The notes under the pieces were generated by a model that was not told where the DNA came from, did no database searches, and saw only the letters and a list, made by a program, of their open reading frames with translations. 35,003 nucleotides of DNA from Xenorhabdus thuongxuanensis. GTDB taxonomy: Bacteria; Pseudomonadota; Gammaproteobacteria; Enterobacterales; Enterobacteriaceae. Numbering within the stretch: position 1 is the stretch's first letter; each line of letters starts with the position of its first letter. This document shows positions 18,601 to 23,300 of this stretch, in pieces. The position numbers were made by a program, and so were the translations under genes. The DNA lies in NCBI RefSeq assembly GCF_001908095.1, contig NZ_MKGR01000032.1, positions 1-35,003 on the forward strand, read 5' to 3'.

Positions 18601-20200
18601 GCTTGAAGATTCAGAACCTGTGGCCTTGCTGACTCAGACAACACAAGCCGACAAGTTGTCCAGTTTTGTACCTATGTCCATGTCGATAGTGATACTCGAC
18701 GCTCAAGAATCACTTCTGGAGGAGCAACCAACCTATAACCCAGACATACAGGCTCTGGGATTGATGTCACACCATCTGGCATACGTGCTCTATACCTCCG
18801 GTTCTACCGGACTGCCCAAAGGCGTGATGGTCGAGCACCGCAATGTTCTTCGCCTGATTATCAATAATGGCTTTACTGACATTGGTCCCGATGATTGTAT
18901 CGCCCATTGCGCCAATATTGCTTTTGACGCATCGACCTGGGAAATCTGGTCTGCCTTACTTAATGGTGCACGTCTGCATGTGGTTTCACAATCTGTTCTG
19001 CTTAATCCGGCGCATTTCTGCAATTCACTGATTAAGGGGAAAATCAGTGCCCTTTGGTTGACTGTCGGCTTGTTCAACGAATATCTCGATAGCCTTAAGC
19101 CCCTGTTTGGGCAATTGCGCTACCTGCTTGTCGGCGGTGATGTGCTTGATCCGAGGAAGATACAACAGGTGCAATTGGCCGGGTTCCAGCCAGCACACCT
19201 GATTAATGGCTATGGCCCAACGGAAACCACCACGTTTGCAGCAACTTATGCGATTACTTCACCTGTTGATGTGACCCGCTCTATTCCTGTCGGTCGCCCG
19301 ATTGCCAATACCCAGATTTATATTCTGGATGTGCAGGGTCAACCCGTTCCTTACGGTGTCGCAGGGGAAATTTATATTGCTGGTGCCGGAGTGGCTCGCG
19401 GTTACCTTAACCGTCCTGAACTCACTGCCGAACGCTTCCTCACCAATCCATTCTCCCCAGATCCAGAGGAACGCATGTATAAAACCGGTGACCTTGGTCG
19501 TTGGCTACCCGATGACAATATCGAATACCTCGGACGCAATGATTTTCAGATCAAGTTGCGAGGCTTCCGCATTGAACCGGAGGAAATCGAAACCCGGCTC
19601 TGCCAATGTGGCGGGGTACGCGAAGCGGTGGTGCTGGCGCGCGAAGACGAACCCGGCCAGAAACGGCTGGTCGCCTACCTATTACCGCAGGAAGGGGTTG
19701 AATTGATGCCTGCGGAGCTGCGCCAGCAACTGGCCCGGCATCTCGCTGACTATATGCTGCCCAGTGCCTTTGTCATGCTGGCATCCTTCCCCCTGACCCC
19801 CAATGGCAAACTTGACCGTCAGGCCCTGCCTGCGCCGGATCTAGCTGCCGTAGTGACCCAGAGTTATGAACCGCCACAAGGCAGAATAGAAACCGCGTTG
19901 GCGCAAATCTGGCAAGATTTATTAGGACTGGAGCGTATCAGTCGCCATGACCACTTCTTTGAACTCGGCGGCCACTCGCTGATGGTCGTCAGACTGATAA
20001 CCCGCATACAAAACAAATTCTTGGTCAATCTCCCTCTGACCTCGTTATTCACTTCTCCCACATTGATAGAGCAGGCCACTGTCATTCTCTCAGCTCAAAT
20101 GAATGCGATAGGGAAAAACGAGCTTGAGTCAATTCAAAACGATCTTGACTCATTGTCGGCAGAAGAATTGATGGCAATTTTAGGCGGGGACAGTAAATAA
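2..20200 (+). CDS. Multimodular NRPS, 5' partial: A(end)-T + six C-A-T modules (M0-M6)
   Basis: This cytoplasmic megasynthase activates amino acids as adenylates, holds them as thioesters on carrier domains and joins them stepwise. The reading frame is open from base 2 and already inside an adenylation domain (ERFLVDPF, then MYKTGDLGRW), so the true start is upstream and the ATG at 50 is internal. Visible order: A(end)-T, then six C-A-T modules starting near residues 231, 1297, 2387, 3445, 4548 and 5613. Carrier serines (GGHS) are at residues 184, 1255, 2341, 3403, 4501, 5571 and 6659. Condensation domains alternate LCL, dual, LCL, dual, LCL, dual. No E or thioesterase domain is present; the protein ends in a short tail (EELMAILGGDSK) suited to docking with the next synthetase. 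At over 6,700 residues it is among the larger NRPS polypeptides. The NRPS assignment is secure; substrates are inferred from pocket residues. Confidence 0.97.
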   Translation, partial: AERFLVDPFSPTPHARMYKTGDLGRWRPDGNIDYLGRNDFQVKLRGFRIELGEIETQLMQCHGVREAVVIAREDEPGQKRLVAYLRPLAGAKLVPAELRQQLARHLADYMLPGAFVMLETFPLTPNGKLNRQALPAPDASAVVTRSYEAPVGDIENALAQIWQDLLGLERVGRHDHFFELGGHSLLAVQLVARTRQVLARELPLQTLFAQPLLMALAQTLTEAATITQTVIPLADRSQPLPLSFAQQRLWFLGQLDPAASQAYHIPVALRLTGQLNHHALTTALDRLVARHESLRTRFVLVEGQPSQQIDPADIGFALSCQDLRQLDPALRIDRITELANLAAQTLFDFAQGPLIRGQLLQLADNEHVLLITLHHIVADGWSIRVLVRELDVFYHAVLNDHNDPLPQLPIQYADYTVWQRDWLQGAMFTTQRNFWLNQLENAPALLSLPTDRPRPAVQTYVGRQVPFHLDASVLNSLKELGHRHNSTLFMTLLAGWSIVLARLSGQDDIVIGTPVANRPNRELEALMGFFVNTLALRVKFNVDLSVTELITQVREQALAAYAHQDLPFEQVVEALQPERNLSHSPIFQVMLALDNTPVQSQTLSSLQISRVELATHSAHFDLMLLLTETETGLVGGLEYASDLFDAATVERIVGYLQRVLAAMATDATQVIANLPMLSASERHQLLVDFNATQADFPQDTLIHQLFEEQVINSPSATAVVCGDQTLSYDELNRRANRLAHHLIALGIRPDDRVAICVERNLDMMVGLLGILKAGGAYVPFDPTYPTERLMHMLADSAPIVILTQTKLADKLTNTIPIVLLDNILSTQEPFLPAHNPDAQALGLTSRHLAYVIYTSGSTGLPKGVAIEHRNTVNFLIWAQQTFSQEELAHTLFATSLNFDLSVYECFAPLLLGGTVHLIPDILSLIHTSSANTKPLVSLINTVPSAISHLVETNALPANIRTINLAGEKVKPHIVEHLFAHSSIQNVCNLYGPSETTTYSTWTRMSRTTGFNSHIGRPIANTQIYILDPHEQPVPLGVVGEIHIAGAGVARGYLNRPELTEERFLTNPFSSDPDARMYKTGDLGRWLPDGTIDYLGRNDFQIKLRGFRIELGEIETQLMKCHGVQEAVVIAREDTDIVYRNSEDKNTEGQKRLVAYLRPQNGIELVPAELRQQLAQHLAEYMLPSAFVVLDTFPLTANGKLDRQALPAPDAFSVIARGYEAPHGEVEIALAQIWQDLLGLEQVGRHDHFFELGGHSLMIVSLIERLYGLGWQLDVRSVFSAPVLTEMAQAIKGDIDTFVVPPNGIPVDCTAITPDMLPLVSLTQTEIDAIVEATPGGVSNIQDIYPLAPLQEGVLFHHLRQSQGDTYLLQTLLAFETRERLDTFLSAFQQVIDRHDILRTAACWQGLIRPVQVVWRQAPLYINVFVPDTADNVLSQLQENTNPRRHRLDLSRAPLFAADIAHDPARDEWLLSLRFHHLVSDHMTLELIFAEIAQIQQGDADTLPATLPYRNFIAQTLSVSGTEHEAYFRSQLADIDTPTAPFGVLSMQDDNEPIVEAHLSLDPTLAEAIRTQARRLGVSSGVLFHVAWAQVLSQTSDRDDVVFGSVLSGRLQGGAGASRTLGMFINTLPIRISLADHNVQEVVQLTYHNLTALLEHEQVPLALAQRCSGVAQSIPLFSTLLNYRHSQITEGDEANVIEIPQIDMRIVAIEERTNYPITLSVDDMGIGFRLTAQTVASIDPTRITTYLATAIGGLVDALAHKPQRLIQDLSILPATERQQLLVDFNATQVDFPQSALIHQLFETQVEHHPDATAIVFAKQSLSYDELNRRANRLAHYLIALGVRPDDRIALCAERSLETVVGLLAILKAGGAYVPLDPDYPTERLVYMLEDAEPVVLLTQTAQVSRLNNLIPTVLLDTQEPFWATQPTHNPNTQTLGLTSQNLAYVIYTSGSTGQPKGVMVEHRNVLRLIVNSGFADIDPNDCVAHCANIAFDASTWEIWSALLNGACLHVVPQSVLLDPAHFCDALIKGRVTALWLTVGLFNEYLDTLKPLFGQLRYLLIGGDVLDPRKIQQVQLAESQPVHLINCYGPTETTTFATTYAMSSPVDVTRSIPIGRPIANTQIYILDTHGQPVPHEVTGEIYIAGAGVARGYLNRPELTAERFLTEPFASESNTRMYKTGDLGRWRSDGNIEYLGRNDFQVKLRGFRIELGEIEARLTQCDGVCEAVVIAREDEPGQKRLVAYLLPQEGIELEPTALHQQLAQHLAEYMLPSAFVTLESFPLTPNGKLDRQALPAPNLSAVAARGYEAPIGEIEITLAQIWQDLLGLEQVGRFDHFFELGGHSLLAVQLIAHVRQDLVRDLSLQQLFDQPILMDLAQTLTGASATAQMMIPVTDRNQPLPLSFAQQRLWFLSQIDQAASLAYHIPLALRLIGQLNRPALTRAFDQLIARHESLRTRFVLVSGQPYQHIEPADINFALSYQDLRSLAPETHSDHITDLTALEAQTPFDFTQGPLIRGHLLQLANEEHVLLLTQHHIISDGWSIGVLMHELSVLYRTILDNQDIALPPLPIQYADYAVWQRHWLQEAALTAQRDFWCTQLEGAPVLLTLPTDRPRPAIQTFVGGRVPVHFDAGLLASLKRLGQRHNTTLFMAVLSAWGVVLSRLSGLDDIVIGTPVANRPHHELEGLIGFFVNTLALRVTLNDSATVTELLTQVRERALAAYAHQDLPFEQVVEALQPERNLSYSPIFQVMLALNNTPAQALAFPDIQCIPIEQTHPSAHFDLTLSLTETETGLVGDLAYAADLFDAATIERMVGYLTNVLTAMATDETQHIATVPLLSASERQQLLVDFNATQADFPQNALIHQLFEAQAERQPEAIAVVFERQTLSYAELNRCANQLAHALIALGVLPDDRVALCAERSLEMVIGLLAILKAGGAYVPLDPIYPVERLVYMVEDAAPVALLTQAELAKSEWLAQFNALPTLLLDSQESCLATQPTDNPDAQALGLASHHLAYVIYTSGSTGQPKGVMIEHHSLCNLITTQQHTLALTPDSRVLQFASNSFDASIWECCMALVTGARLYLAKRDNLLPGAVLSGYLADQAISHVLLSPTALAAMDALPNTLQTLLVGGEACPPTLVKRWSPGRQMLNAYGPTEITVCATLYSCSCAEDNSADNPPPIGRPIANTQIYILDPHYQPVPLGVMGEIYIAGTGVARGYLNRPELTTERFLADPFSSTPNARMYKTGDLGRWLSNGNIEYLGRNDFQIKLRGFRIELGEIEAKLTQCGGVREAVVIAREDEPGQKRLLAYLLPEEGAELVPAELRQQLALHLADYMLPSAFVTLDTFPLTPNGKLDHQALLEPDSSSIVMRSHESPTGEAENTLAQIWQELLGLPQVSRHDHFFELGGHSLMIVSLIEELRKLGWQLAVRSVFAAPILTDMAQALQRGANTFIVPPNLIPEGCTAITPDMLSLVSLSQTEIDAIVDTVSGGTSNVQDIYPLSPLQEGILFHHLLQVQGDTYLLQIILAFDTRKRLDAFLGALQQVIDRHDILRTAVYWQDLAQSVQVVWRQAPLTVNVFTPATTDDIPAQLLAHTDPRQHRIDLTQAPLFTADIALDPAQNEWLLALRFHHLVSDHMTLDLIFAEITQIVRGNVEALPTTLPYRNFIAQSLNVPNSVHEDYFREQLADIDEPTAPFGVLTMPNSMPQNTPNDAKSVSVAKSRLLLAPELAEAIRVQSRRLGVSPSVLFHVAWAQVLAHTSGHNDVVFGSVLLGRLQGGAGADRILGMFINTLPLRISLGGRTVQESVQETYQHLTALLEHEQAPLALAQRCSGVTQPMPLFSTLLNYRHSQADRNDTIDTIWTEMRLVAADEQTNYPITLSVDDLGDNFQLTALTVTDIAPERINTYLMTAISGLIDALVHHPQQEIRDIPILPVAERQQLLVDFNATQTDFPQDALIHQLVEAQALQRPHAIAVICEGQTLSYEALNQYANRLAHHLIALGVRPDDRVAICIERSLEMVVGLLAILKAGGAYVPLNPAYPTERLAYMLQDAAPVVLLTRSAQLNTLPDTVPTVLLDPLFDHQQPIWASQSTDNPDVQAQGLTSRHLAYVIYTSGSTGEPKGVMVEHRNVVSLIINNGFADMGPDDCIAHCANVSFDAATWEVWAGLVHGAHILLIPEKILLQPTLFGQCLSSEGVSALFLTTALFNQYANLIGPALSGLRYVLFGGEQADTRPAIHLRTAYPPQHLLHVYGPTETTTFATAYEIPAMTDQNVDDKIPVGHPIANTQIYILDTQGQPVPVGVAGEIHIAGDGVARGYLNRPELTAERFLADPFSSEPDARMYKTGDLGRWRHDGNIDYLGRNDFQVKLRGFRIELGEIEAKLSQCDGVREAVVLAREDASGQKRLVAYLLPQEGAELVPAELRRQLALHLADYMLPGAFVTLDAFPLTPNGKLDRRALPAPDLASVVIRNYAAPVGETEIALAEIWQNLLGLEHVGRYDNFFELGGHSLLAVQLATRIRQQLARELPLQQLFDQPLLVDLALALTDTAIISQVNIPVADRSQPLPLSFAQQRLWFLAQLDPAASLAYHIPIALRLTGQLHRPALTRALDHLVARHESLRTRFVLVSGQPCQHIDPADIGFALSYQDLRPLTPDARSNRIAELTDREAQTPFDFIQGPLLRGHLLQLTDDEQLLLLTQHHIISDGWSIGVLLHELSTLYRTILDGQDAPLPPLPIQYADYAVWQRGELQEATLTAQRDFWCARLAGAPALLTLPTDRPRPAVQSYVGSRIPVHIDAALLASLKELGQRHNTTLFMTVLSAWSIVLTRLSGQEDIVIGTPVANRPHHELEGLIGFFVNTLALRITLDDSTCVADLLAQVREHAFAAYTHQDLPFEQVVEALQPERSLSYSPIFQVMLALNNTPQHLSLQEPVLPDLQLSLVEQVHHSAHFDLTLSLTETEAGLAGELAYAVDLFDATTIERMVGYLANVLTAMVEDETQRIVTLPMLPASERQQLLAGFNAARIDFPQVALIHTLFEAQAAQHSEAIAAVFGEQTISYGELNRRANQLAHYLITLGVRPDDRIAICVERSLEMVVGLLAILKAGGAYVPLDPVYPAERLAYMLEDATPVALLTQTTLCDKLNSPLPVVLLDNPEQGLAIQPTDNPNIQALGLTSRHLAYVIYTSGSTGTPKGVMVEHANVTRLLAATQARFQFDDQDVWTLFHSFAFDFSVWELWGALAYGGRLIIISAECARSPQLFYSLLCREHVTILNQTPSAFRQLISAQDATTHTLRCIIFGGEALELHTLAPWVERNPTAQTRLVNMYGITEITVHATYRELMESDIHSGRGSLIGQPLADLRIYILDAYGHPVPLGVAGEIYIAGAGVARGYLNRSELTAERFLTDPFCPDSTARLYKTGDLGRWLPDGNIEYLGRNDFQVKLRGFRIELGEIEAQLTQCDGVREAVVLAREDEPGQKRLVAYLLPQTGIELVPAELRQQLAQHLADYMLPSAFVTLDTFPLTPNGKLNRQALPAPDLSAVVTRSYEAPVGETEITLAQIWQKLLGLKQVSRHDHFFELGGHSLMIVSLIEELRNLGWQLDVRSVFVAPVLVAMAQAIQRKVSTFVVPPSRIPEDCMAITPDMLPLVSLSQAEIDTLVEKIPGGASQVQDIYPLAPLQEGILFHHLLQTQGDNYLLQSLLAFDTCERLNAFLTALQQVIDRHDILRTAVYWQELAQPVQVVWRQAPLAVNVFNPITADDDVVAQLRSHTDPRRHRIDLNRAPLFTADITPNPAQNEWLLALRFHHLVSDHLTLELIFAEIALILQGKTERLPAVLPYRNFIAQMLATPTADHEAYFRTQLADIDEPTAPFAVLKVHPDNDRVTEARLPIAPDLAKAIRTQARRFGVSPGVLFHVAWAQVLAQTSGRDDVVFGSVLLGRLQGGAGAERVLGMFINTLPIRISLTNYTVQKVVRNTHHGLMMLLEHEQAPLALAQRCSGMPQSIPLFSTLLNYRHGQSGETGSVDTIWAGIRTLAAEERTNYPITLSVDDLGVNFRLIAQTVADIDPTRVTNYLVTAISGLIDALVHDPQRLVQDISILPATERQQLLVDVNATQTDFPQDKLIHQLFEAQVAHHPDTIAVVFEEQTLSYGELNCRANQLAHHLISLGVQPDDRVAICIERSLDLIVGLLAILKAGGAYVPLDPTYPIERLAYMLEDSEPVALLTQTTQADKLSSFVPMSMSIVILDAQESLLEEQPTYNPDIQALGLMSHHLAYVLYTSGSTGLPKGVMVEHRNVLRLIINNGFTDIGPDDCIAHCANIAFDASTWEIWSALLNGARLHVVSQSVLLNPAHFCNSLIKGKISALWLTVGLFNEYLDSLKPLFGQLRYLLVGGDVLDPRKIQQVQLAGFQPAHLINGYGPTETTTFAATYAITSPVDVTRSIPVGRPIANTQIYILDVQGQPVPYGVAGEIYIAGAGVARGYLNRPELTAERFLTNPFSPDPEERMYKTGDLGRWLPDDNIEYLGRNDFQIKLRGFRIEPEEIETRLCQCGGVREAVVLAREDEPGQKRLVAYLLPQEGVELMPAELRQQLARHLADYMLPSAFVMLASFPLTPNGKLDRQALPAPDLAAVVTQSYEPPQGRIETALAQIWQDLLGLERISRHDHFFELGGHSLMVVRLITRIQNKFLVNLPLTSLFTSPTLIEQATVILSAQMNAIGKNELESIQNDLDSLSAEELMAILGGDSK
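692..3889 (+). other. Module M1: C(LCL)-A(Ala-like)-T
   Basis: Condensation domain with SFAQQRLWFLGQLD and catalytic HHIVADGWS, then an A domain with FDLSVYE at 2693. Pocket residues read D-L-Y-N-N-A-L-T-Y-K. This is one residue from the code DLFNNALTYK that I recall for alanine in microcystin synthetase McyA; glycine is the main alternative, and a downstream dual C/E domain favours a chiral residue. After core A8 the A domain has a 14-residue stretch (3401-3442) where the other modules have two residues. The T domain serine codon is at 3764-3766, with helix LMIVSLIE, the type paired here with a following dual domain. The residue loaded by this module should become D when passed to M2. Confidence 0.85.
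3890..7159 (+). other. Module M2: C(dual C/E)-A(Val-like)-T
   Basis: The condensation domain starts with the extended leader typical of dual domains (VVPPN, AITPDMLPLVSL, IQDIYPLAPLQEG). It carries the epimerization-associated motif HHLRQSQGD at 4067-4093 and the condensation motif HHLVSDHMT from 4424. It should epimerize the M1 residue before joining it to its own. The A-domain pocket reads DAWWLGCTFK (FDASTWE, then LWLTVGLFN, LLIGGD, INCYGPTETTTF), close to valine code DAFWLGGTFK; Cys in the seventh position is unique among the four sibling domains. Carrier serine codon at 7022-7024 in GGHSLLAVQL, the form that feeds an LCL domain. Confidence 0.85.
5814..6340 (+). repeat. Val-type A-domain core, copy 1 (M2) of a four-copy paralogous set
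   Basis: The pocket-containing region of M2 recurs at about 18770-19305 (M6), 22160-22695 (M7) and 25435-25970 (M8). M2 and M7 are the closest pair by eye: the stretch from GTCCTTCGTCTCATCG at about 5890 through the GGGGCATGCCTGCATGTGGT segment near 6010 differs at only a few third positions. This points to recent duplication or gene conversion between two different genes. Confidence 0.75.
7160..10333 (+). other. Module M3: C(LCL)-A(unassigned, hydrophobic)-T
   Basis: LCL domain with SFAQQRLWFLSQID and HHIISDGWS. The A domain has FDASIWE, LLSPTALAAM, LLVGGEACPP and NAYGPTEITVCAT, giving DAWLLGAVCK by my alignment. The Asp235 start and non-polar lining indicate an ordinary alpha-amino acid with a hydrophobic or aromatic side chain, but I know no confident match. 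The A10 core reads NGKLDHQAL, with His replacing Arg after the catalytic-lysine segment. Carrier serine codon at 10208-10210 in GGHSLMIVSL. The residue should be epimerized by the dual domain of M4. Confidence 0.8.
10334..13642 (+). other. Module M4: C(dual C/E)-A(Ile/Val-like)-T
   Basis: Dual domain with intact HHLLQVQGD at 10511-10537 and HHLVSDHMT later. A loop near 11080-11140 is roughly ten residues longer than in the sibling dual domains and rich in Asn, Pro, Ser and Lys. The A domain is a different subtype from M2, M6, M7 and M8: FDAATWE, LFLTTALFN, VLFGGEQAD, HVYGPTETTTF, read as DAWFLGVTFK. This is one residue from DAFFLGVTFK, which I recall for isoleucine, so a beta-branched aliphatic residue is likely. 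Carrier serine codon at 13502-13504 in GGHSLLAVQL. Confidence 0.82.
13643..16837 (+). other. Module M5: C(LCL)-A(Thr)-T
   Basis: LCL domain with SFAQQRLWFLAQLD and HHIISDGWS. The A domain shows FDFSVWE at 15653, LNQTPSAF, IIFGGEAL and NMYGITEITVH, which reads DFWNIGMVHK, the standard threonine code with no mismatch. This is the most certain substrate call in the window. Carrier serine codon at 16712-16714 in GGHSLMIVSL, the form paired with a dual domain, so the threonine should be inverted at its alpha carbon during transfer to M6. It is the only visible residue with a side-chain hydroxyl. Confidence 0.88.
16838..20098 (+). other. Module M6: C(dual C/E)-A(Val-like)-T
   Basis: Dual domain with intact HHLLQTQGD at 17015-17041 and HHLVSDHLT. 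The A-domain pocket reads DAWWLGGTFK, Val-like, nearly the same as M7 and M8. Core A8 is unusual: RIEPEEIE near 19570 where every sibling has RIELGEIE, and the preceding PDDNIEYL replaces PDGNIEYL. Carrier serine codon at 19976-19978 in GGHSLMVVRL; the helix then continues TRIQNKF as in M8, the other protein-terminal carrier, rather than like carriers followed by a cis condensation domain. Confidence 0.85.
20099..20197 (+). other. C-terminal docking tail of gene 1 product
   Basis: The last 33 residues after the final carrier domain are acidic and end in LSAEELMAILGGDSK. The tail of the next protein is nearly the same (MSTEELMAILGGDSNK). Terminal tails after a last T domain in multi-protein NRPS lines usually mediate docking to the N-terminus of the next protein. 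The role is inferred from position and from conservation between the two tails. Confidence 0.65.
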
Positions 20201-20217
20201 TGACAAGGTTAAATATG
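20201..20217 (+). promoter_or_regulatory. RBS and start choice for gene 2 (double ATG)
   Basis: The stop of gene 1 overlaps an ATG by one base (TAATG at 20198-20202). A second in-frame ATG follows at 20215 with AAGG at 20205-20208, spacing 6. The earlier ATG has only a GGGGA inside coding sequence 9 bases upstream. I favour the second start. Either way translation is closely coupled to gene 1. Confidence 0.6.
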
Positions 20218-20310
20218 AATATCAATGATTTAAAACGTGCAGCACTGGAGAAAAGACTTGAAGAACAACTGAAAACCCGCGGGGATCAACAGCAACCGGC
20301 ATTCATCAAA
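20215..20310 (+). other. N-terminal docking helix of gene 2 product
   Basis: The first 32 residues before the condensation domain are charged and predicted to be helical (LKRAALEKRLEEQLKTR), with alternating Lys/Arg and Glu. Gene 3 begins with a similar segment (LKHAVLQKKIKEKL). The net basic side would suit the acidic tail of the upstream protein. Docking function is inferred from position and similarity. Confidence 0.6.
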
Positions 20311-23300
20311 CCCGCGGACAGACATCAGCCTCTGCCTCTTTCTTTTGCCCAGCGGCGGCTATGGTTTATCAGCCAGCTCGATCCGGCGGCCTGCCAGGCT
20401 TATCATCTGCCGGTGACATTACGCCTCACTGGTCAACTCGACTGCCATGCGCTGAAAACATCACTTGACCGACTGATTGCCCGCCATGAAAGTCTGCGTA
20501 CTCGTTTTGTCCTGATAGAAGGCCAACCCTGTCAGCATATCGATCCGGCTGACATCAGTTTTGCCCTGTCCTGCCACGACCTGCGCCCGCTCGATCCCGC
20601 CTTGCGTACCCTGCGTGTTGCCGAACTCGCTGATATCGAAGCGCAGGCATCCTTTGATCTTGCCCAAGGGCCGTTAATCCGTGGTCAATTGCTGCAACTG
20701 GCAGACGACGAGTATGTGCTGTTGCTGACCCTGCATCACATTATTACTGACGGCTGGTCCGTCGGTGTGCTGGTGCAAGAACTGGGCACCTTTTACCGTG
20801 CGACCCTTGACGGTCATCATGATGATCCTTTGCCCCCCCTGCCAATTCAATATGCTGATTATGCGGTCTGGCAACAGGAGCAGCTACAAGGCACGGCCTT
20901 CACTGCTCAACGTGATTTCTGGTGTGCCCAGCTTGCTGACGCACCTGCCTTACTCACCCTGCCCACCGACCGGCCACGCCCAGCGGTACAAACCTATGCG
21001 GGTAACCGCGTGCCTGTGCACGTTGATGCGGATTTATTGGCTTTACTTAAAGTACTTGGGCAACGTCACAATACCACGTTGTTTATGACGCTGCTCAGTG
21101 CCTGGAGTCTTGTACTGGCCCGACTCAGTGGACAGGATGATATCGTTATCGGCACCCCTGTCGCTAACCGACCACAGCATGAACTGGAAGGGCTGATGGG
21201 TTTCTTTGTTAATACGCTGGCTTTGCGCGTTACCTTCCATGATGGATTCAATGTGGCCGATCTGCTTGCTCAGGTTCGGGAGCGGGCACTGGCCGCCTAT
21301 GCCCATCAAGATCTGCCCTTCGAGCAGGTGGTGGAAGCGCTCCAGCCCGAACGCAGTTTAAGCTACAACCCCCTTTTTCAGGTGATGCTGGCCTTAAACA
21401 ACACCCCCGCCCAAGCGTTAGTACTACCAGGTTTGCAACTGATGACGATTGCTCAGGATCATCGTAATGCTCATTTTGACTTAACCTTATCACTGAGTGA
21501 AACCGAGACTGGCCTGATCGGTGAATTGGAATACGCCACCGATTTATTCGACACCACCACCGTTGAACGGATGGTGGTCTATTTAACCCATGTACTGACC
21601 GCCATGGTGACGGATGAAACCCAGCAGATTACCACTTTGCCCATGCTGCCCGCATCAGAACGGCAACAATTACTGGTGGACTTCAATGCCACTCAGGCAG
21701 ATTTCCCGCAAGACGCATTGATCCACCAACTATTTGAAGCGCAGGCAGCACAGCATCCCGATACCCTTGCTGTCGTCTATGAAGATCAAATCCTGAGCTA
21801 CAGTGAGTTAAACCAACGCGCTAATCGGCTGGCCCACTATCTGATTACTTTAGGCGTGCGTCCGGATGATCGGATAGCGATTTGTGCTGAACGCAGTCTG
21901 GACACCATCGTGGGTTTACTCGGTATTCTTAAGGCCGGTGGGGCCTATGTCCCGCTCGATCCAGCTTACCCCGCCGAACGGCTGGCCTATATGCTGGAAG
22001 ATGCCACCCCGGTGGTGTTACTGACCCAGACAGCACAATTCGACAGACTGCACGACAGCGTCCCTGCAACGGTGCCTGTCATCGTGCTTGATGCCCATAA
22101 AACGTTACTGGAAATACAACCGACTCACAATCCGCAAGCCCATACATTGGGGCTAACATCACATCATCTGGCTTATGTGATTTATACCTCCGGCTCAACA
22201 GGTCAACCCAAAGGCGTGATGGTCGAGCATCGCAGTGTCCTTCGTCTCATCGTTAATAGTGGCTTTGCTGACATTGATCCGAATGACTGTGTTGCCCATT
22301 GTGCCAATATCGCTTTTGATGCCTCGACCTGGGAAATCTGGTCTGCCCTGCTTAACGGGGCATGCCTGCATGTGGTTCCGCAATCCGTGCTGCTCGATCC
22401 GGCACATTTCTGCAATGCGCTGATTAAGGGAGGCGTCACTGCCCTCTGGTTAACGGTGGGCTTGTTCAACGAATATCTCAATAGCCTTAAGCCCCTTTTT
22501 GGACAATTACGTTACCTGCTTACCGGTGGCGATGTGCTCGATCCGAGGAAGATACAACAGGTACAATTGACTGAATCCCAACCCACCCACCTGATAAGTG
22601 GGTATGGCCCAACGGAAACCACGACATTTGCTACCACCTACGAGATTACGTCTCCCATTGATGTAACCCGTTCTATTCCTGTTGGACGCCCGATTGCCAA
22701 TACCCGAATTTATATTCTGGATGCACAGGGTCAGCCCGTTCCCGTCGGTGTGGCGGGGGAAATTTATATCGGCGGTATTGGTGTCGCCCGTGGCTATCTG
22801 AATCGCCTTGAACTGACCACTGAGCGCTTTCTTGCTGATCCGTTCGCGTTGGAACCGGACGCGCGTATGTACAAGACCGGTGACCTTGCCCGCTGGCTGC
22901 CCGATGGCAATATTGAATACCTTGGCCGCAATGACTTTCAGGTCAAGTTGCGGGGCTTCCGCATTGAACTGGGGGAAATAGAAATCCAGCTCAGACAATG
23001 TCACGGCGTGCGCGAAGCCGTGGTACTGGCCCGCGAAGATGAGCCCGGCCAGAAGCGTCTGGTGGCCTATTTGTTGCCCCAAACGGGTATCGAATTGGTG
23101 CCCTTTGACCTGCGTCATCAGCTTAGCCAATATCTCACTGAATATATGTTGCCCAGTGCCTTTGTGATATTAGACGCTTTCCCGCTTACCCCTAATGGTA
23201 AACTCGACCGTCAGGCCCTGCCTGTCCCAGATTTATCGGCAGTTGTGGCCCGCAGCTATGCAGCGCCCGTCGGTGAGAGAGAAATCGCCCTGGTGCAGAT

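Noticed and set aside
20198-20217. Promoter or terminator between genes 1 and 2, or in the 11-base gap before gene 3
   Set aside because: The junctions are too short and show no hairpin, T-run or -35/-10 pair. Co-transcription is the simplest reading.
22507-23130. Antisense open frame of 207 codons
   Set aside because: A shadow of the A-domain C-terminal half of M7, with similar shadows opposite other modules (for example 9500-9973 and 32790-33074).
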